Made by a program: the position numbers and the translations under genes. The notes under the pieces are model-generated. The model saw nothing but the letters and a program-made list of their open reading frames with translations. It was not told the DNA's origin and made no database searches. A stretch of 12,332 bases of DNA from Actinomycetes bacterium (lineage in GTDB: Bacteria > Actinomycetota > Thermoleophilia > Solirubrobacterales > Solirubrobacteraceae): assembly GCA_023405705.1 (NCBI GenBank), contig JAEXXR010000361.1, forward strand, positions 1 to 12,332, read 5' to 3'. Shown here piece by piece: positions 1-6,119 of the stretch. Numbering within the stretch: position 1 is the first letter of the stretch; each line of letters opens with the position of its first letter.

Positions 1-496
1 GCTCGGCGTGCGCCGCGGCGGCCCGCGCGCGCCGCGCGCGCTGCTCGGCGCCGCAGAAGCCGTCGAGGATCTCCAGCTGCGCTGAGGCGAGCATCAGCCG
101 GCGGTGCTCGTGCTGGCCGTAGAAGGCGAGCAGCTCGCCGCCCAGCTCGCGCAGGTCGCCGACGGTCGCCGAGCGGCCGTTGAGGTAGGCGCGGGTGCGG
201 CCGTCGGGCCAGACGCGCCGCGCGAGCACCAGCTCGTCGGCGTCCTCGGGCAGGCGGTCGCCGAGCGCCTCGCGCAGCCGTTCGGGGAAGTCGAAGACGC
301 CCTCGACGTACGCCTCCGCGGCGCCCGGGCGGACGATCCCGTTGCGGGCCTTCCCGCCGAGCAGCAGGTCGAGCGCATGCGCCAGCATCGTCTTGCCGGC
401 GCCGGTCTCGCCGGTCAGCACGTTGAGGCCGTGGCCGAGGCGAAGCTCGGCCCGCTCGATCAGCAGCAGGTTCTCGACACGCAGCTCGTGAAGCAT
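1..496 (-). CDS. recN: DNA repair ATPase RecN, N-terminal part (runs off left edge)
   Basis: RecN is an SMC-like ATPase that acts early in recombinational repair of DNA double-strand breaks. About 165 residues are visible, beginning MLHELRVENLLLIERAEL, the usual RecN opening. A Walker A motif, GETGAGKT, is at residues 29-36 (family usually GKS), inside the stretch GLNVLTGETGAGKTMLAHAL. A DFPERLREALG segment and the QHEHRRLM segment follow, and the coiled coil and C-terminal ATPase half lie outside the window. The ATG at 494-496 is chosen because GGAG (505-508) sits 8 bases upstream and the RecN homology starts there. It follows tlyA and nadK, as in mycobacteria, but is set off from nadK by 123 bases and has its own SOS-type operator, so it is probably transcribed separately under DNA damage. 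There is no sign of damage to the gene. The identity is secure. Confidence 0.95.
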   Translation of the reverse strand, partial: MLHELRVENLLLIERAELRLGHGLNVLTGETGAGKTMLAHALDLLLGGKARNGIVRPGAAEAYVEGVFDFPERLREALGDRLPEDADELVLARRVWPDGRTRAYLNGRSATVGDLRELGGELLAFYGQHEHRRLMLASAQLEILDGFCGAEQRARRARAAAAHAE

Positions 497-531
497 GCGG
501 GGCACTCCATCAGGAGCGCCGGACGGAAAAG

Positions 532-545
532 CGAACAGACGTTCG
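532..545 (-). promoter_or_regulatory. SOS box (LexA operator) upstream of recN
   Basis: The 14 bases CGAACAGACGTTCG match the Gram-positive LexA/DinR consensus CGAACRNRYGTTCG at every position. They lie 35 bases before the recN ATG, where a repressor could block a recN promoter. recN is a classic SOS gene in many bacteria, so site and gene agree. Seen directly: the match and its position. Inferred: LexA binding and damage induction. No convincing -35/-10 pair could be picked out around it. Confidence 0.9.
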
Positions 546-558
546 TGACCGTCCGCGG

Positions 559-568
559 TGTCATGACA
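559..568. repeat. 10-base perfect palindrome in the nadK-recN gap
   Basis: TGTCATGACA reads the same on both strands. It lies 13 bases beyond the SOS box, on the far side from recN. On the minus strand it contains ATGACA, which resembles a -35 hexamer (five of six bases of TTGACA), but no good -10 follows at 17-18 bases. It may be a second operator half-site pair, a -35 element or chance. Confidence 0.3.
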
Positions 569-589
569 TGACGCCGCCGCACGGGGTTG

Positions 590-611
590 GCGGGCCGCCC
601 GTGCAGCCCGC
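590..611 (-). terminator. possible weak hairpin after nadK
   Basis: GCGGGC and GCCCGC form a 6-base-pair stem with a 10-base loop just beyond the nadK stop. There is no T-run. In DNA this GC-rich such a stem can arise by chance, so it is only a possible transcription end between nadK and recN. Confidence 0.25.
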
Positions 612-619
612 TCCGGCCC

Positions 620-1483
620 TCAGGCCCCGCTCGCCAGCCGCCCGAACTTCTCGCGCAGGCGGTGGTAGAAGCTCGCGCCGTGGGACTGCGCCAGCGTCCC
701 GACGTCGTCGCGGAAGCGGGCCGACAGGGCGCCGGCAGGCGGCAGCTCGCAGACCGGGCGGCCGTCGATCGAGACGTCGACCGGCTCCTCGCGCGAGCGG
801 TTGCGGATCGTGATCGGGTCGGCGGGCGCGACGACGAGCGTCCGCGCCGTCAGCGAGTGCGGCGCGATGTAGGAGACGGCGAGGCCCTCGACGCCCCACG
901 CCATCACGGGGCCGCCGTTGGCGAGGTTGTAGCCGGTCGAGCCGGCCGGCGTGGCGACGACGAGGCCGTCGCAGCGGACGCGCGCGACCTCCTCCTCGCC
1001 GACCTCGACCGACAGGTCGGCGACGCGCAGGCCCTGCTGGCGGTGGAAGGAGACGTCGTTCATCGCCAGCCACTCGCCGCCGCCGCTGCGCGCCTCGATC
1101 CCCGGCAGCGACAGCACCTCGAAGTCGGCGCGGAAGGCCGTCCGCAGGCCGCCGGCGATGTCGTCGGTGTCGACGGTCGCGAGGAAGCCGACCTCGCCGT
1201 AGTTGACGCCGAAGACCGGCACGCCCGTGCGTGCGTAGGTGCGCAGCGCGTGCAGGATCGTGCCGTCGCCGCCGAGCACGACGCAGACGTCGACCTCCGG
1301 CGAGGGCGGGGCGTCGACGACGATCCCCGGCTCGGCCTTGAGGTCGTGCTTGACGGTCTCCTCGGGCGAGAAGCGCAGCGTGTAGCCGGCGGCGCGCGCG
1401 GCGGCGACCAGCTCGCCGAGCGCGGCGCTCGTCTCGATCGGGCGACGGTGCGTGAAGACCGTCGCGACCCTGCGCTCGCTCAT
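620..1483 (-). CDS. nadK: NAD kinase
   Basis: NadK phosphorylates NAD to NADP using ATP or polyphosphate and is the only route to NADP in most bacteria; it is cytoplasmic. The 287-residue length is normal. GGDGT at 71-75 holds the catalytic aspartate D73. GVNYGEVGFL at 92-101 corresponds to the family GxNxGxxGFL loop. MND at 141-143 stands where most relatives have NE. CDGLVVATPAGSTGY at 171-185 is the strongest signature, and APHSLTARTLVV at 207-218 is the conserved C-terminal strand. The start is an ATG whose last bases form ATGA with the tlyA stop, and GGGAGG (1491-1496) lies 7 bases upstream, so start and translational coupling to tlyA are well supported. tlyA-nadK-recN order is typical of actinobacteria. 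NADP supply is a core need, so constitutive expression with tlyA is likely. Confidence 0.97.
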   Translation of the reverse strand: MSERRVATVFTHRRPIETSAALGELVAAARAAGYTLRFSPEETVKHDLKAEPGIVVDAPPSPEVDVCVVLGGDGTILHALRTYARTGVPVFGVNYGEVGFLATVDTDDIAGGLRTAFRADFEVLSLPGIEARSGGGEWLAMNDVSFHRQQGLRVADLSVEVGEEEVARVRCDGLVVATPAGSTGYNLANGGPVMAWGVEGLAVSYIAPHSLTARTLVVAPADPITIRNRSREEPVDVSIDGRPVCELPPAGALSARFRDDVGTLAQSHGASFYHRLREKFGRLASGA

Positions 1484-2274
1484 CCCTCGACCTCCCGGGC
1501 CGCCGCTTCCAGATCGTCCACCGCGCCCGCGCGGCCGCCCTCGGCGAGCCGCACGAACGTCTCTCTGTTGCCCTTCGGGCCGGGCAGGCCCGAGGAGACG
1601 TAGCCGAGCACCGCGGCTCCCTCAGCGCGCGCCGCGGCGCCGACGGCGACCAGGGCCGCGCGCCGGTCGGCGGCGTCGCGCACGACGCCGCCCTTGCCGA
1701 CCTTCTCGCGGCCGACCTCGAACTGCGGCTTGACCATCGCCAGGCCGTCGAAGCGCTCGGCCATCGTCGCCAGCACGGCCGGCAGCACCTTCGTCAGCGA
1801 GATGAAGGAGACGTCGGCGACGAGCAGGTCGGGCGCGTAGGGCAGCTCCTCGCGCGTGAGGCGCCGCGCGTTGCAGCGCTCCATCACCGTCACGCGCTCG
1901 TCGCTGCGGACCTTCCAGTCGAGCTCGCCGTAGGCGACGTCGAGCGCGACGACGTGCTCCGCCCCGCGCTGCAGCAGGCAGTCGGTGAAGCCGCCGGTCG
2001 AGGCGCCGACGTCGAGCGCCCTGCGGCCGGCGACGTCGAGCCCGGTCGCGTCGAGCGCGTTGGCGAGCTTCGTGCCGCCGCGCGAGACGAAGGCCGGCTG
2101 CGCGGTGACGTCGACCTCGACGTCGCCGGGCACCAGCTGACCCGGCTTCTCGGCCCGGCGGCGGTCCGGCCCCAGCAGCACCTCGCCGGCCAGCACGGAG
2201 GCGGCGGCGCGCGTGCGGGAGGCGAAGATGCCCCGCTCGGCGAGCAGCGTGTCGAGTCGCATCTTCGTCGTCAC
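1480..2274 (-). CDS. tlyA: TlyA family rRNA 2'-O-methyltransferase (16S/23S cytidine)
   Basis: TlyA relatives methylate ribose 2'-OH groups of cytidines in rRNA; in mycobacteria this gives sensitivity to capreomycin. The N-terminus, from MRLDTLLAERG at residue 5 to about 60, is an S4-type RNA-binding domain. SRGGTKL (64-70) is the linker motif that begins the methyltransferase. DVGASTGGFTDCLLQ (88-102) is the SAM-binding loop. K69, D154, K182 and E238 fit the K-D-K-E catalytic tetrad, within SRGGTKL, ADVSFISL, VKPQFE and GNRETF. Length (264) is normal. Two starts are possible: GTG at 2272-2274, 9 bases after a TAGCCT -10-like element (near-leaderless), or the in-frame ATG at 2260-2262, where the family homology begins. 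Neither has a Shine-Dalgarno sequence; the GTG is used because of the promoter. It is the first gene of tlyA-nadK and overlaps nadK by 4 bases. In many Gram-positives dxs lies directly upstream; here the accessory genes intervene. Confidence 0.95.
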   Translation of the reverse strand: MTTKMRLDTLLAERGIFASRTRAAASVLAGEVLLGPDRRRAEKPGQLVPGDVEVDVTAQPAFVSRGGTKLANALDATGLDVAGRRALDVGASTGGFTDCLLQRGAEHVVALDVAYGELDWKVRSDERVTVMERCNARRLTREELPYAPDLLVADVSFISLTKVLPAVLATMAERFDGLAMVKPQFEVGREKVGKGGVVRDAADRRAALVAVGAAARAEGAAVLGYVSSGLPGPKGNRETFVRLAEGGRAGAVDDLEAAAREVEG

Positions 2275-2283
2275 CGCGCGACC

Positions 2284-2289
2284 AGGCTA
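2284..2289 (-). promoter_or_regulatory. -10-like element for tlyA-nadK (TAGCCT)
   Basis: CGGTAGCCT on the minus strand ends 9 bases before the GTG of tlyA. The same core, GGTAGNNT, occurs upstream of other genes in the window, which makes it more credible as a -10 box. No TTGACA-like -35 was found. If correct, the mRNA begins at or within a few bases of the start codon. Confidence 0.5.
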
Positions 2290-2361
2290 CCGGCAGACGG
2301 ACCCGGACCTGCCGGCAACGGGCGCGCCGACGCGAGATCGCCCGCGCTGCAAGGGATCGTG

Positions 2362-2387
2362 CAGCTCGTGCGGTCTGCGACGAGCTG
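2362..2387. repeat. inverted repeat in the tlyA/membrane-gene divergent region
   Basis: CAGCTCGT and ACGAGCTG are perfect 8-base arms around a 10-base loop. They lie between divergent genes, 75 bases upstream of the membrane-protein start and 73 bases from the -10-like element of tlyA. With no T-run this fits an operator or RNA structure better than a terminator. The function is unknown. Confidence 0.4.
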
Positions 2388-2391
2388 GCGC

Positions 2392-2405
2392 GAACGGAGT
2401 CGTTC
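2392..2405. repeat. short inverted repeat GAACG-GAGT-CGTTC
   Basis: Perfect 5-base arms around a 4-base spacer, starting 5 bases after the larger inverted repeat. The outer GAAC and GTTC resemble a LexA site, but the spacing between them is 6 rather than 4, so it is not called an SOS box. It may be an operator for the small membrane gene at 2462. Confidence 0.35.
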
Positions 2406-2461
2406 AGCTGTGCCGCACCTCACACACCTTCCCGGTGCGCAGGAGCACGATGGAGCGCATC

Positions 2462-2800
2462 ATGACTGCGCTTCGCCCCCTTTCCCTCCCCATCCACGGC
2501 GCCGTCGAGCTGCTGCTCGGCGTGCTCGCCCTCGTCGCGCCGTTCGCGCTCGGGTTCGGGCCCGCGGGCTTCGTCGTCTCGGGCCTGCTCGGGGCGCTGA
2601 CGGTCGGCATGGCGCTCGACGCGACCCAGCCGCGGGCCGTCTCCGCCCACCAGGGGTTCGACTACGGCCTCGCGCTCGGCGCGATCGTCGTCGCGCTGCC
2701 GCTGGCGCTCGGCGGCGACGGCACGGCCGCGATCTTCCTCGGCCTGCTCGGCCTCGCGCAGCTGGCGCTCAACGCCGGCACGCGCTACAGCGGTCGCTGA
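2462..2800 (+). CDS. small four-helix membrane protein, unknown function
   Basis: The predicted protein has 112 residues and is almost entirely hydrophobic. Membrane segments are at roughly 12-32, 37-53, 68-84 and 89-106, with a short polar stretch (DATQPRAVSAHQGFDYG) between the second and third. The repeated pattern LLLGVLALVAPFALGF and LALGAIVVALPLALGG suggests two copies of a two-helix unit, loosely like SPW-repeat or other small inner-membrane families, but I do not recognise a named family. Two starts are plausible: ATG 2450 (AGGAG only 4 bases upstream) and ATG 2462 (GGAG 6 bases upstream); 2462 is preferred on spacing. The gene is divergent from tlyA, with inverted repeats in its leader and a strong hairpin after its stop, so it appears to be a single-gene unit. 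It lacks the AGA codons that mark the next three genes. Confidence 0.75.
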   Translation: MTALRPLSLPIHGAVELLLGVLALVAPFALGFGPAGFVVSGLLGALTVGMALDATQPRAVSAHQGFDYGLALGAIVVALPLALGGDGTAAIFLGLLGLAQLALNAGTRYSGR

Positions 2801-2838
2801 ACCGCCGCCGCCTGCTACGAACACCGCGATCTCCCGGC

Positions 2839-2864
2839 GAACGGCCCGCAACTGCGGGCCGTTC
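2839..2864 (+). terminator. hairpin terminator after the small membrane gene
   Basis: GAACGGCCCGC and GCGGGCCGTTC form a perfect 11-base-pair stem with the tetraloop AACT, 38 bases after the stop codon. It is followed by CGCGTTT, a poor T-run, as is common in GC-rich actinobacteria. It should insulate the membrane gene from the exported-protein genes downstream. Confidence 0.7.
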
Positions 2865-2967
2865 CGCGTTTCGAGGCCGGGGACCGGCCGCGCGCGGGTT
2901 CTCCCCGCGGCAGCCCGGCGCCTCCGCCATCGGCGATTCGTCCGTGCTCCGACGGCTGCGCTCCAGC

Positions 2968-2983
2968 GGCCGCCGCGGCGGCC
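2968..2983. repeat. 16-base GC palindrome upstream of the first GH6-like gene
   Basis: GGCCGCCGCGGCGGCC is a perfect palindrome 42 bases before the ATG at 3026. It could be an operator or a leader structure, but low-complexity GC palindromes are frequent at this base composition. Otherwise the 225-base gap from 2801 to 3025 shows only the terminator hairpin; no clear -10 box or Shine-Dalgarno sequence was found. Confidence 0.3.
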
Positions 2984-3025
2984 GAATCACGAGGTGCACC
3001 GCATCCGTCCCCGCGTCCCAGCCCC

Positions 3026-4447
3026 ATGAACCGAACCCTTCCCCGCATCGCGGCCACCGCGGCCTCTCTGCTCGCGCTCGCCGCGCTCCCCGCCGCCGCC
3101 TCGGCCAACGGCACCGTCAGCCTCGCCTCCGAGCGCTACTCGGTCACCGAGGGCGAGGCCCACGCCGTCATCACCGTCGTGCGCTCCGACGCCCGCCAGG
3201 CCGGCAGAGTCCGCTACGGCGTCTGGTACGACCGCAGCGCGACCGCCCACCAGGACTACCAGCCGGTCAGCGGCCGCGTCGACTTCGCGCCCGGCCAGAG
3301 CGAGGCCGCCTTCCACGTGCCGATCGTCGACGACGCGGTCGTCGAGGGCCCCGAGACCGTCAAGGTCGGCATCTACGGCCCGTACCCGATGAAGCTCGGC
3401 TCGCTGACCCGCGGCATCCTCACGATCCACGACAACGACGCCGTCAAGACCGAGCGCGACCCGCTCAACCCGCTGATGCTCGACGTCGCGCCGACCAACG
3501 GCAATCCGATGCAGGGCGCGCGCTTCTTCGTCGACGAGGAGTGGGGCCTCGCGCAGAACGCGATCAGAAGGTACAAGCGCCGCTACCCGAAGGCCGCCCA
3601 GCAGCTGCGCGTGATCGCCGACCAGCCGGAGACCAAGCGCTTCGGCACATGGACGAAGAGACCGCGCTTCGAGATCTCGACCTACCTGCAGCGCGTCCAG
3701 CAGACCGACCCGGGCGCCGTCCCGCTCGTCGCCACCTACCGCCTCAAGCACCTCCAGTGCGGCGGCGTCAGCGACTCGCCGGCCGACGTCGCCTCCTACA
3801 AGCGCTGGTACGACGAGTTCGCGGCCGGCATCGGCAACCAGCGGATCGTCCTCTTCTACGAGATCGACGCGCTGATCACGCTGAAGTGCCTCTCCGGCAA
3901 GGGCCGCGCCGCGCGCATCGACGAGGTCTCCTACGCGATCGACGTGCTGTCGAAGCTGCCGCACGCCGTCGTCTACGTCGACGCCGGCTCGGGTCTCGCA
4001 CACAGCGCGGGGTACATCGCGGCGAAGCTGCGCCAGGTCGGCGTCCACAAGATCCAGGGCTTCTTCACCAACGCGACGCACCAGAACTGGACGTCGAAGG
4101 AGATCAGGTACGCCCGCACGCTGAGACGGCTGACCGGCGGCAGAGCGCACTTCGTCGTCAACACCTCCGGCAACGGCCGCGGCCCCGACGTGCCGAAGGA
4201 CCGCGTCAAGCACGGCAACTCGTTCCGCTGCAACTCGCCGAACAACGGCCTCGGCCCGAGACCGTCCTCGGACGTGCCGGAGAAGTACCGGGCGCAGGGC
4301 CTCGACGCGCTCGTCTGGATCGGCAACCCGGGCCGCTCCGCCGGCAGATGCGCGCTCAAGATCTACAGGAGAGTGCCGCCCACGGGCTCCTTCTGGCTCG
4401 AGTACGCGCTGAAGCTGATCGCGAACGCGAACCACACGATCCGCTGA
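3026..4447 (+). CDS. exported Calx-beta plus GH6-like protein, remodelled active site (paralogue 1)
   Basis: The 473-residue protein has a Sec signal peptide (1-27, ending AAASA). A Calx-beta domain spans about 30-138, with YSVTEGEA, the DFAPGQ strand, PIVDDAVVEGPE and a final HDND of the calcium-binding type. A glycoside hydrolase family 6-like domain runs from NPMQGARFF (about 159) to the C-terminus. GH6 landmarks are clear: ATYRLKHLQC (236-245), YDEFAAGIGN, YEIDAL (278-283), VYVDAG (316-321), FFTN, RCN (401-403), GLGPRPS, WIGNPGRSAG (431-440) and PPTGSFWLEYAL. True GH6 cellulases carry Asp in RDC, Asp in EPD and Asp in PGExDG. Here the positions are Q244, D281 and A439, and the tryptophans of HxxW and WCN are absent. 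Cellulase activity therefore cannot be assumed; glycan binding or altered chemistry is inferred. ATG 3026 is the only sensible start and has no Shine-Dalgarno sequence. About eight AGA codons. Confidence 0.85.
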   Translation: MNRTLPRIAATAASLLALAALPAAASANGTVSLASERYSVTEGEAHAVITVVRSDARQAGRVRYGVWYDRSATAHQDYQPVSGRVDFAPGQSEAAFHVPIVDDAVVEGPETVKVGIYGPYPMKLGSLTRGILTIHDNDAVKTERDPLNPLMLDVAPTNGNPMQGARFFVDEEWGLAQNAIRRYKRRYPKAAQQLRVIADQPETKRFGTWTKRPRFEISTYLQRVQQTDPGAVPLVATYRLKHLQCGGVSDSPADVASYKRWYDEFAAGIGNQRIVLFYEIDALITLKCLSGKGRAARIDEVSYAIDVLSKLPHAVVYVDAGSGLAHSAGYIAAKLRQVGVHKIQGFFTNATHQNWTSKEIRYARTLRRLTGGRAHFVVNTSGNGRGPDVPKDRVKHGNSFRCNSPNNGLGPRPSSDVPEKYRAQGLDALVWIGNPGRSAGRCALKIYRRVPPTGSFWLEYALKLIANANHTIR

Positions 4448-4486
4448 CCCGCGGGCGCCCGGCTCCGCCCTCTGCGGCCGGCCGGA

Positions 4487-4505
4487 GCGTCGCGCCGCGC
4501 GACGC
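4487..4505 (+). terminator. hairpin after the first GH6-like gene
   Basis: GCGTCGCG and CGCGACGC form a perfect 8-base-pair stem with a CCG loop, 39 bases after the stop. No T-run follows. It probably ends or attenuates transcription of the upstream gene, although the two paralogues could still be partly co-transcribed. Confidence 0.45.
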
Positions 4506-4532
4506 CTGAACGGCGCGTCTCCAATAGCTCCC

Positions 4533-4568
4533 CAACGCGCCCCATCGCTCACCGGCGGTGGGGCGTTG
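4533..4568 (+). terminator. second, bulged hairpin between the two GH6-like genes
   Basis: CAACG-CCCCA (with a 2-base CG bulge) pairs with TGGGGCGTTG over 10 base pairs, with a 14-base loop, just before the likely promoter of the next gene. A small TCCGT/ACGGA repeat follows at 4569-4580. It could be a terminator or a regulatory structure. Confidence 0.4.
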
Positions 4569-4603
4569 TCCGTGTACGGACGTGTGTGCGAGGGCCGCAT
4601 GGG

Positions 4604-4609
4604 TAGTTT
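4604..4609 (+). promoter_or_regulatory. -10-like element for the second GH6-like gene (TAGTTT)
   Basis: GGGTAGTTT has the GGTAGNNT core seen before other genes here. Transcription from it would start near 4616, giving a leader of about 35 bases that contains the GGGAGG ribosome site. No -35 box is evident. Confidence 0.4.
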
Positions 4610-4649
4610 CGAGGCGGTTTCGCCCCGACGACTGGGAGGCCGTCGAGTC

Positions 4650-6047
4650 ATGACGCCCCGCAAGCTGCTCATCCTGCCGTGCCTGGCGCTGGTCGCGCTC
4701 GCCGTGGCACCGTCCCTCGCCGGCGCCGCCGTCCGGCTCACCTCCACGACCTTCACGGTCGACGAGGGCGCCGGCGCCGCGACGATCACCTTCGTGCGCG
4801 ACGACCCGTCCAGACGCGGCGAGGTCCGCTACGGCGCGTGGCACAGAAGCGCCCAGCAGTTCCAGGACTACCGACCGGTCAAGGGCCGCGTCGACCTCGC
4901 CCCCGGCCAGCGCGAGGGCTCCTTCCAGGTCCCGATCGTCGACGACTCGCTGGTCGAGCCCGACGAGACGATCGCGGTCGGGATCTTCGGCACCTATCCG
5001 GAGAGGGTCGGCGAGCCCAGCCGGGCCATCCTGACGATCAAGGACGACGACGCGATCTCGACCGAACCGCGCGACGCCGTCAACCCGCTCGGCCTCGACC
5101 CGGTCCCGACCGGCGGCAACCCGCTCAGAGGCGCGGTCTTCTACACCAACCCGTCGCAGACGATCGCCGGCACCTACGCGCGCAGAATCCGCGGGAGGAA
5201 CCCGCGTGCGGCCGCGGCGCTGTCGGCGATCTCCAGCCAGCCGGAGGCGAAGCGCTTCGGCACGTGGAACGACCGCCCCGGCTACGTCGTCTCCAAGTAC
5301 CTCGCCCAGGCCCACCACGACAACCCGGGTCAGATCCCGCTGCTGGCGACCTACCGCCTCAAGCACATCAGATGCCACCGCGTCAGCGACACCCCCGCCG
5401 AGGCGGCGAGCTACAAGCGCTGGTACGAGTCGTTCGCCCAGGGGATCGGCAACCAGAGCGTCGTGATCTTCTACGAGATCGACGCGCTGATCACCGCGCC
5501 CTGCCTCTCCGGCAAGGGCCTCCAGGTGCGGATCTCGGAGATGCGCTCGGCGATCGACTCGCTCGCGAGACTGCCCCACGCCGTCGTCTACGTCGACGCA
5601 GGCGCCAGCGACGCCCACCACCCCAGATTCATCGGCTCGCTGCTGCGCAAGGTCGGCGTCCACAGAATCCAGGGCTTCTTCACCAACTCGACGCACCACA
5701 ACCGCACCACGAAGGAGATCCGCTACGCGAACGGCCTCTCGCGCGCGACCGGCGGCAAGCACTACGTGATCAACACGGCGGTCAACGGCAAGGGCGCCCT
5801 GCGACCGAAGAACAAGGTCAAGCACGGCAACTCGATCCGCTGCAACCCGAGAGGGCGCGGCCTCGGCCCGAGACCGACCGCGACCGTCCCCGCGCAGTAC
5901 CCGCGGCTCGACGGCCTCTTCTGGATCGGCAACCCGGGCCGCTCCGCCGGCAACTGCGGCACGTCGAGAAACGCGCCGCCGACGGGCACCTTCTGGCTCG
6001 ACTACGCCCTCATGCTGATCAAGAACGCGGACTACCGCATCCGTTAG
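4650..6047 (+). CDS. exported Calx-beta plus GH6-like protein, remodelled active site (paralogue 2)
   Basis: A 465-residue paralogue of the preceding gene with the same architecture: signal peptide (1-26, ending LAGA), Calx-beta domain (about 27-134, with FTVDEGAG, DLAPGQ, PIVDDSLVEPDE and a KDDD end) and GH6-like domain (from NPLRGAVF, about 157, to the end). Long blocks match paralogue 1 exactly, including ATYRLKH, ASYKRWY, FYEIDALIT, CLSGKG, LPHAVVYVDAG, VKHGNS, GLGPRP and WIGNPGRSAG. The three GH6 aspartate positions are R241, D278 and A433, so the same two are lost, with a different residue at the first. Retention of the alternative motifs in both copies argues for selection rather than decay. 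ATG 4650 is chosen: the signal peptide starts there and GGGAGG (4634-4639) lies 10 bases upstream; the frame also opens at a TTG at 4566, which would put a polar extension before the signal peptide. About eleven AGA codons. Confidence 0.85.
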   Translation: MTPRKLLILPCLALVALAVAPSLAGAAVRLTSTTFTVDEGAGAATITFVRDDPSRRGEVRYGAWHRSAQQFQDYRPVKGRVDLAPGQREGSFQVPIVDDSLVEPDETIAVGIFGTYPERVGEPSRAILTIKDDDAISTEPRDAVNPLGLDPVPTGGNPLRGAVFYTNPSQTIAGTYARRIRGRNPRAAAALSAISSQPEAKRFGTWNDRPGYVVSKYLAQAHHDNPGQIPLLATYRLKHIRCHRVSDTPAEAASYKRWYESFAQGIGNQSVVIFYEIDALITAPCLSGKGLQVRISEMRSAIDSLARLPHAVVYVDAGASDAHHPRFIGSLLRKVGVHRIQGFFTNSTHHNRTTKEIRYANGLSRATGGKHYVINTAVNGKGALRPKNKVKHGNSIRCNPRGRGLGPRPTATVPAQYPRLDGLFWIGNPGRSAGNCGTSRNAPPTGTFWLDYALMLIKNADYRIR

Positions 6048-6080
6048 CGGGATCTCATCGGCCGGCTGGCGCGCCGACGG

Positions 6081-6086
6081 TAGGCT
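6081..6086 (+). promoter_or_regulatory. -10-like element for the Fn3-glycosidase gene (TAGGCT)
   Basis: CGGTAGGCT shows the recurring GGTAGNNT core. A start near 6093 would give a leader of about 27 bases with GGGGGGA (6110-6116) as ribosome site. It lies 33 bases after the stop of the preceding gene, which suggests this gene is transcribed on its own even though the gap is short. Confidence 0.45.
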
Positions 6087-6119
6087 CTCCCCTCGATCTA
6101 TCCGAATCCGGGGGGACGA

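Noticed and set aside
2392..2405. Possible LexA box (GAAC...GTTC)
   Set aside because: The spacer between GAAC and GTTC is 6 bases rather than 4, and neither neighbouring gene is an SOS gene.
1954..4509. 851-codon plus-strand frame crossing tlyA, the membrane gene and the first GH6-like gene
   Set aside because: It crosses a terminator hairpin and three genes in the wrong frame, with Arg-rich low-complexity content.
3026..6047. Annotation as ordinary cellulases (GH6 endoglucanase/cellobiohydrolase)
   Set aside because: The fold motifs match, but two key aspartates and several substrate tryptophans are replaced in both copies, so the activity cannot be claimed.
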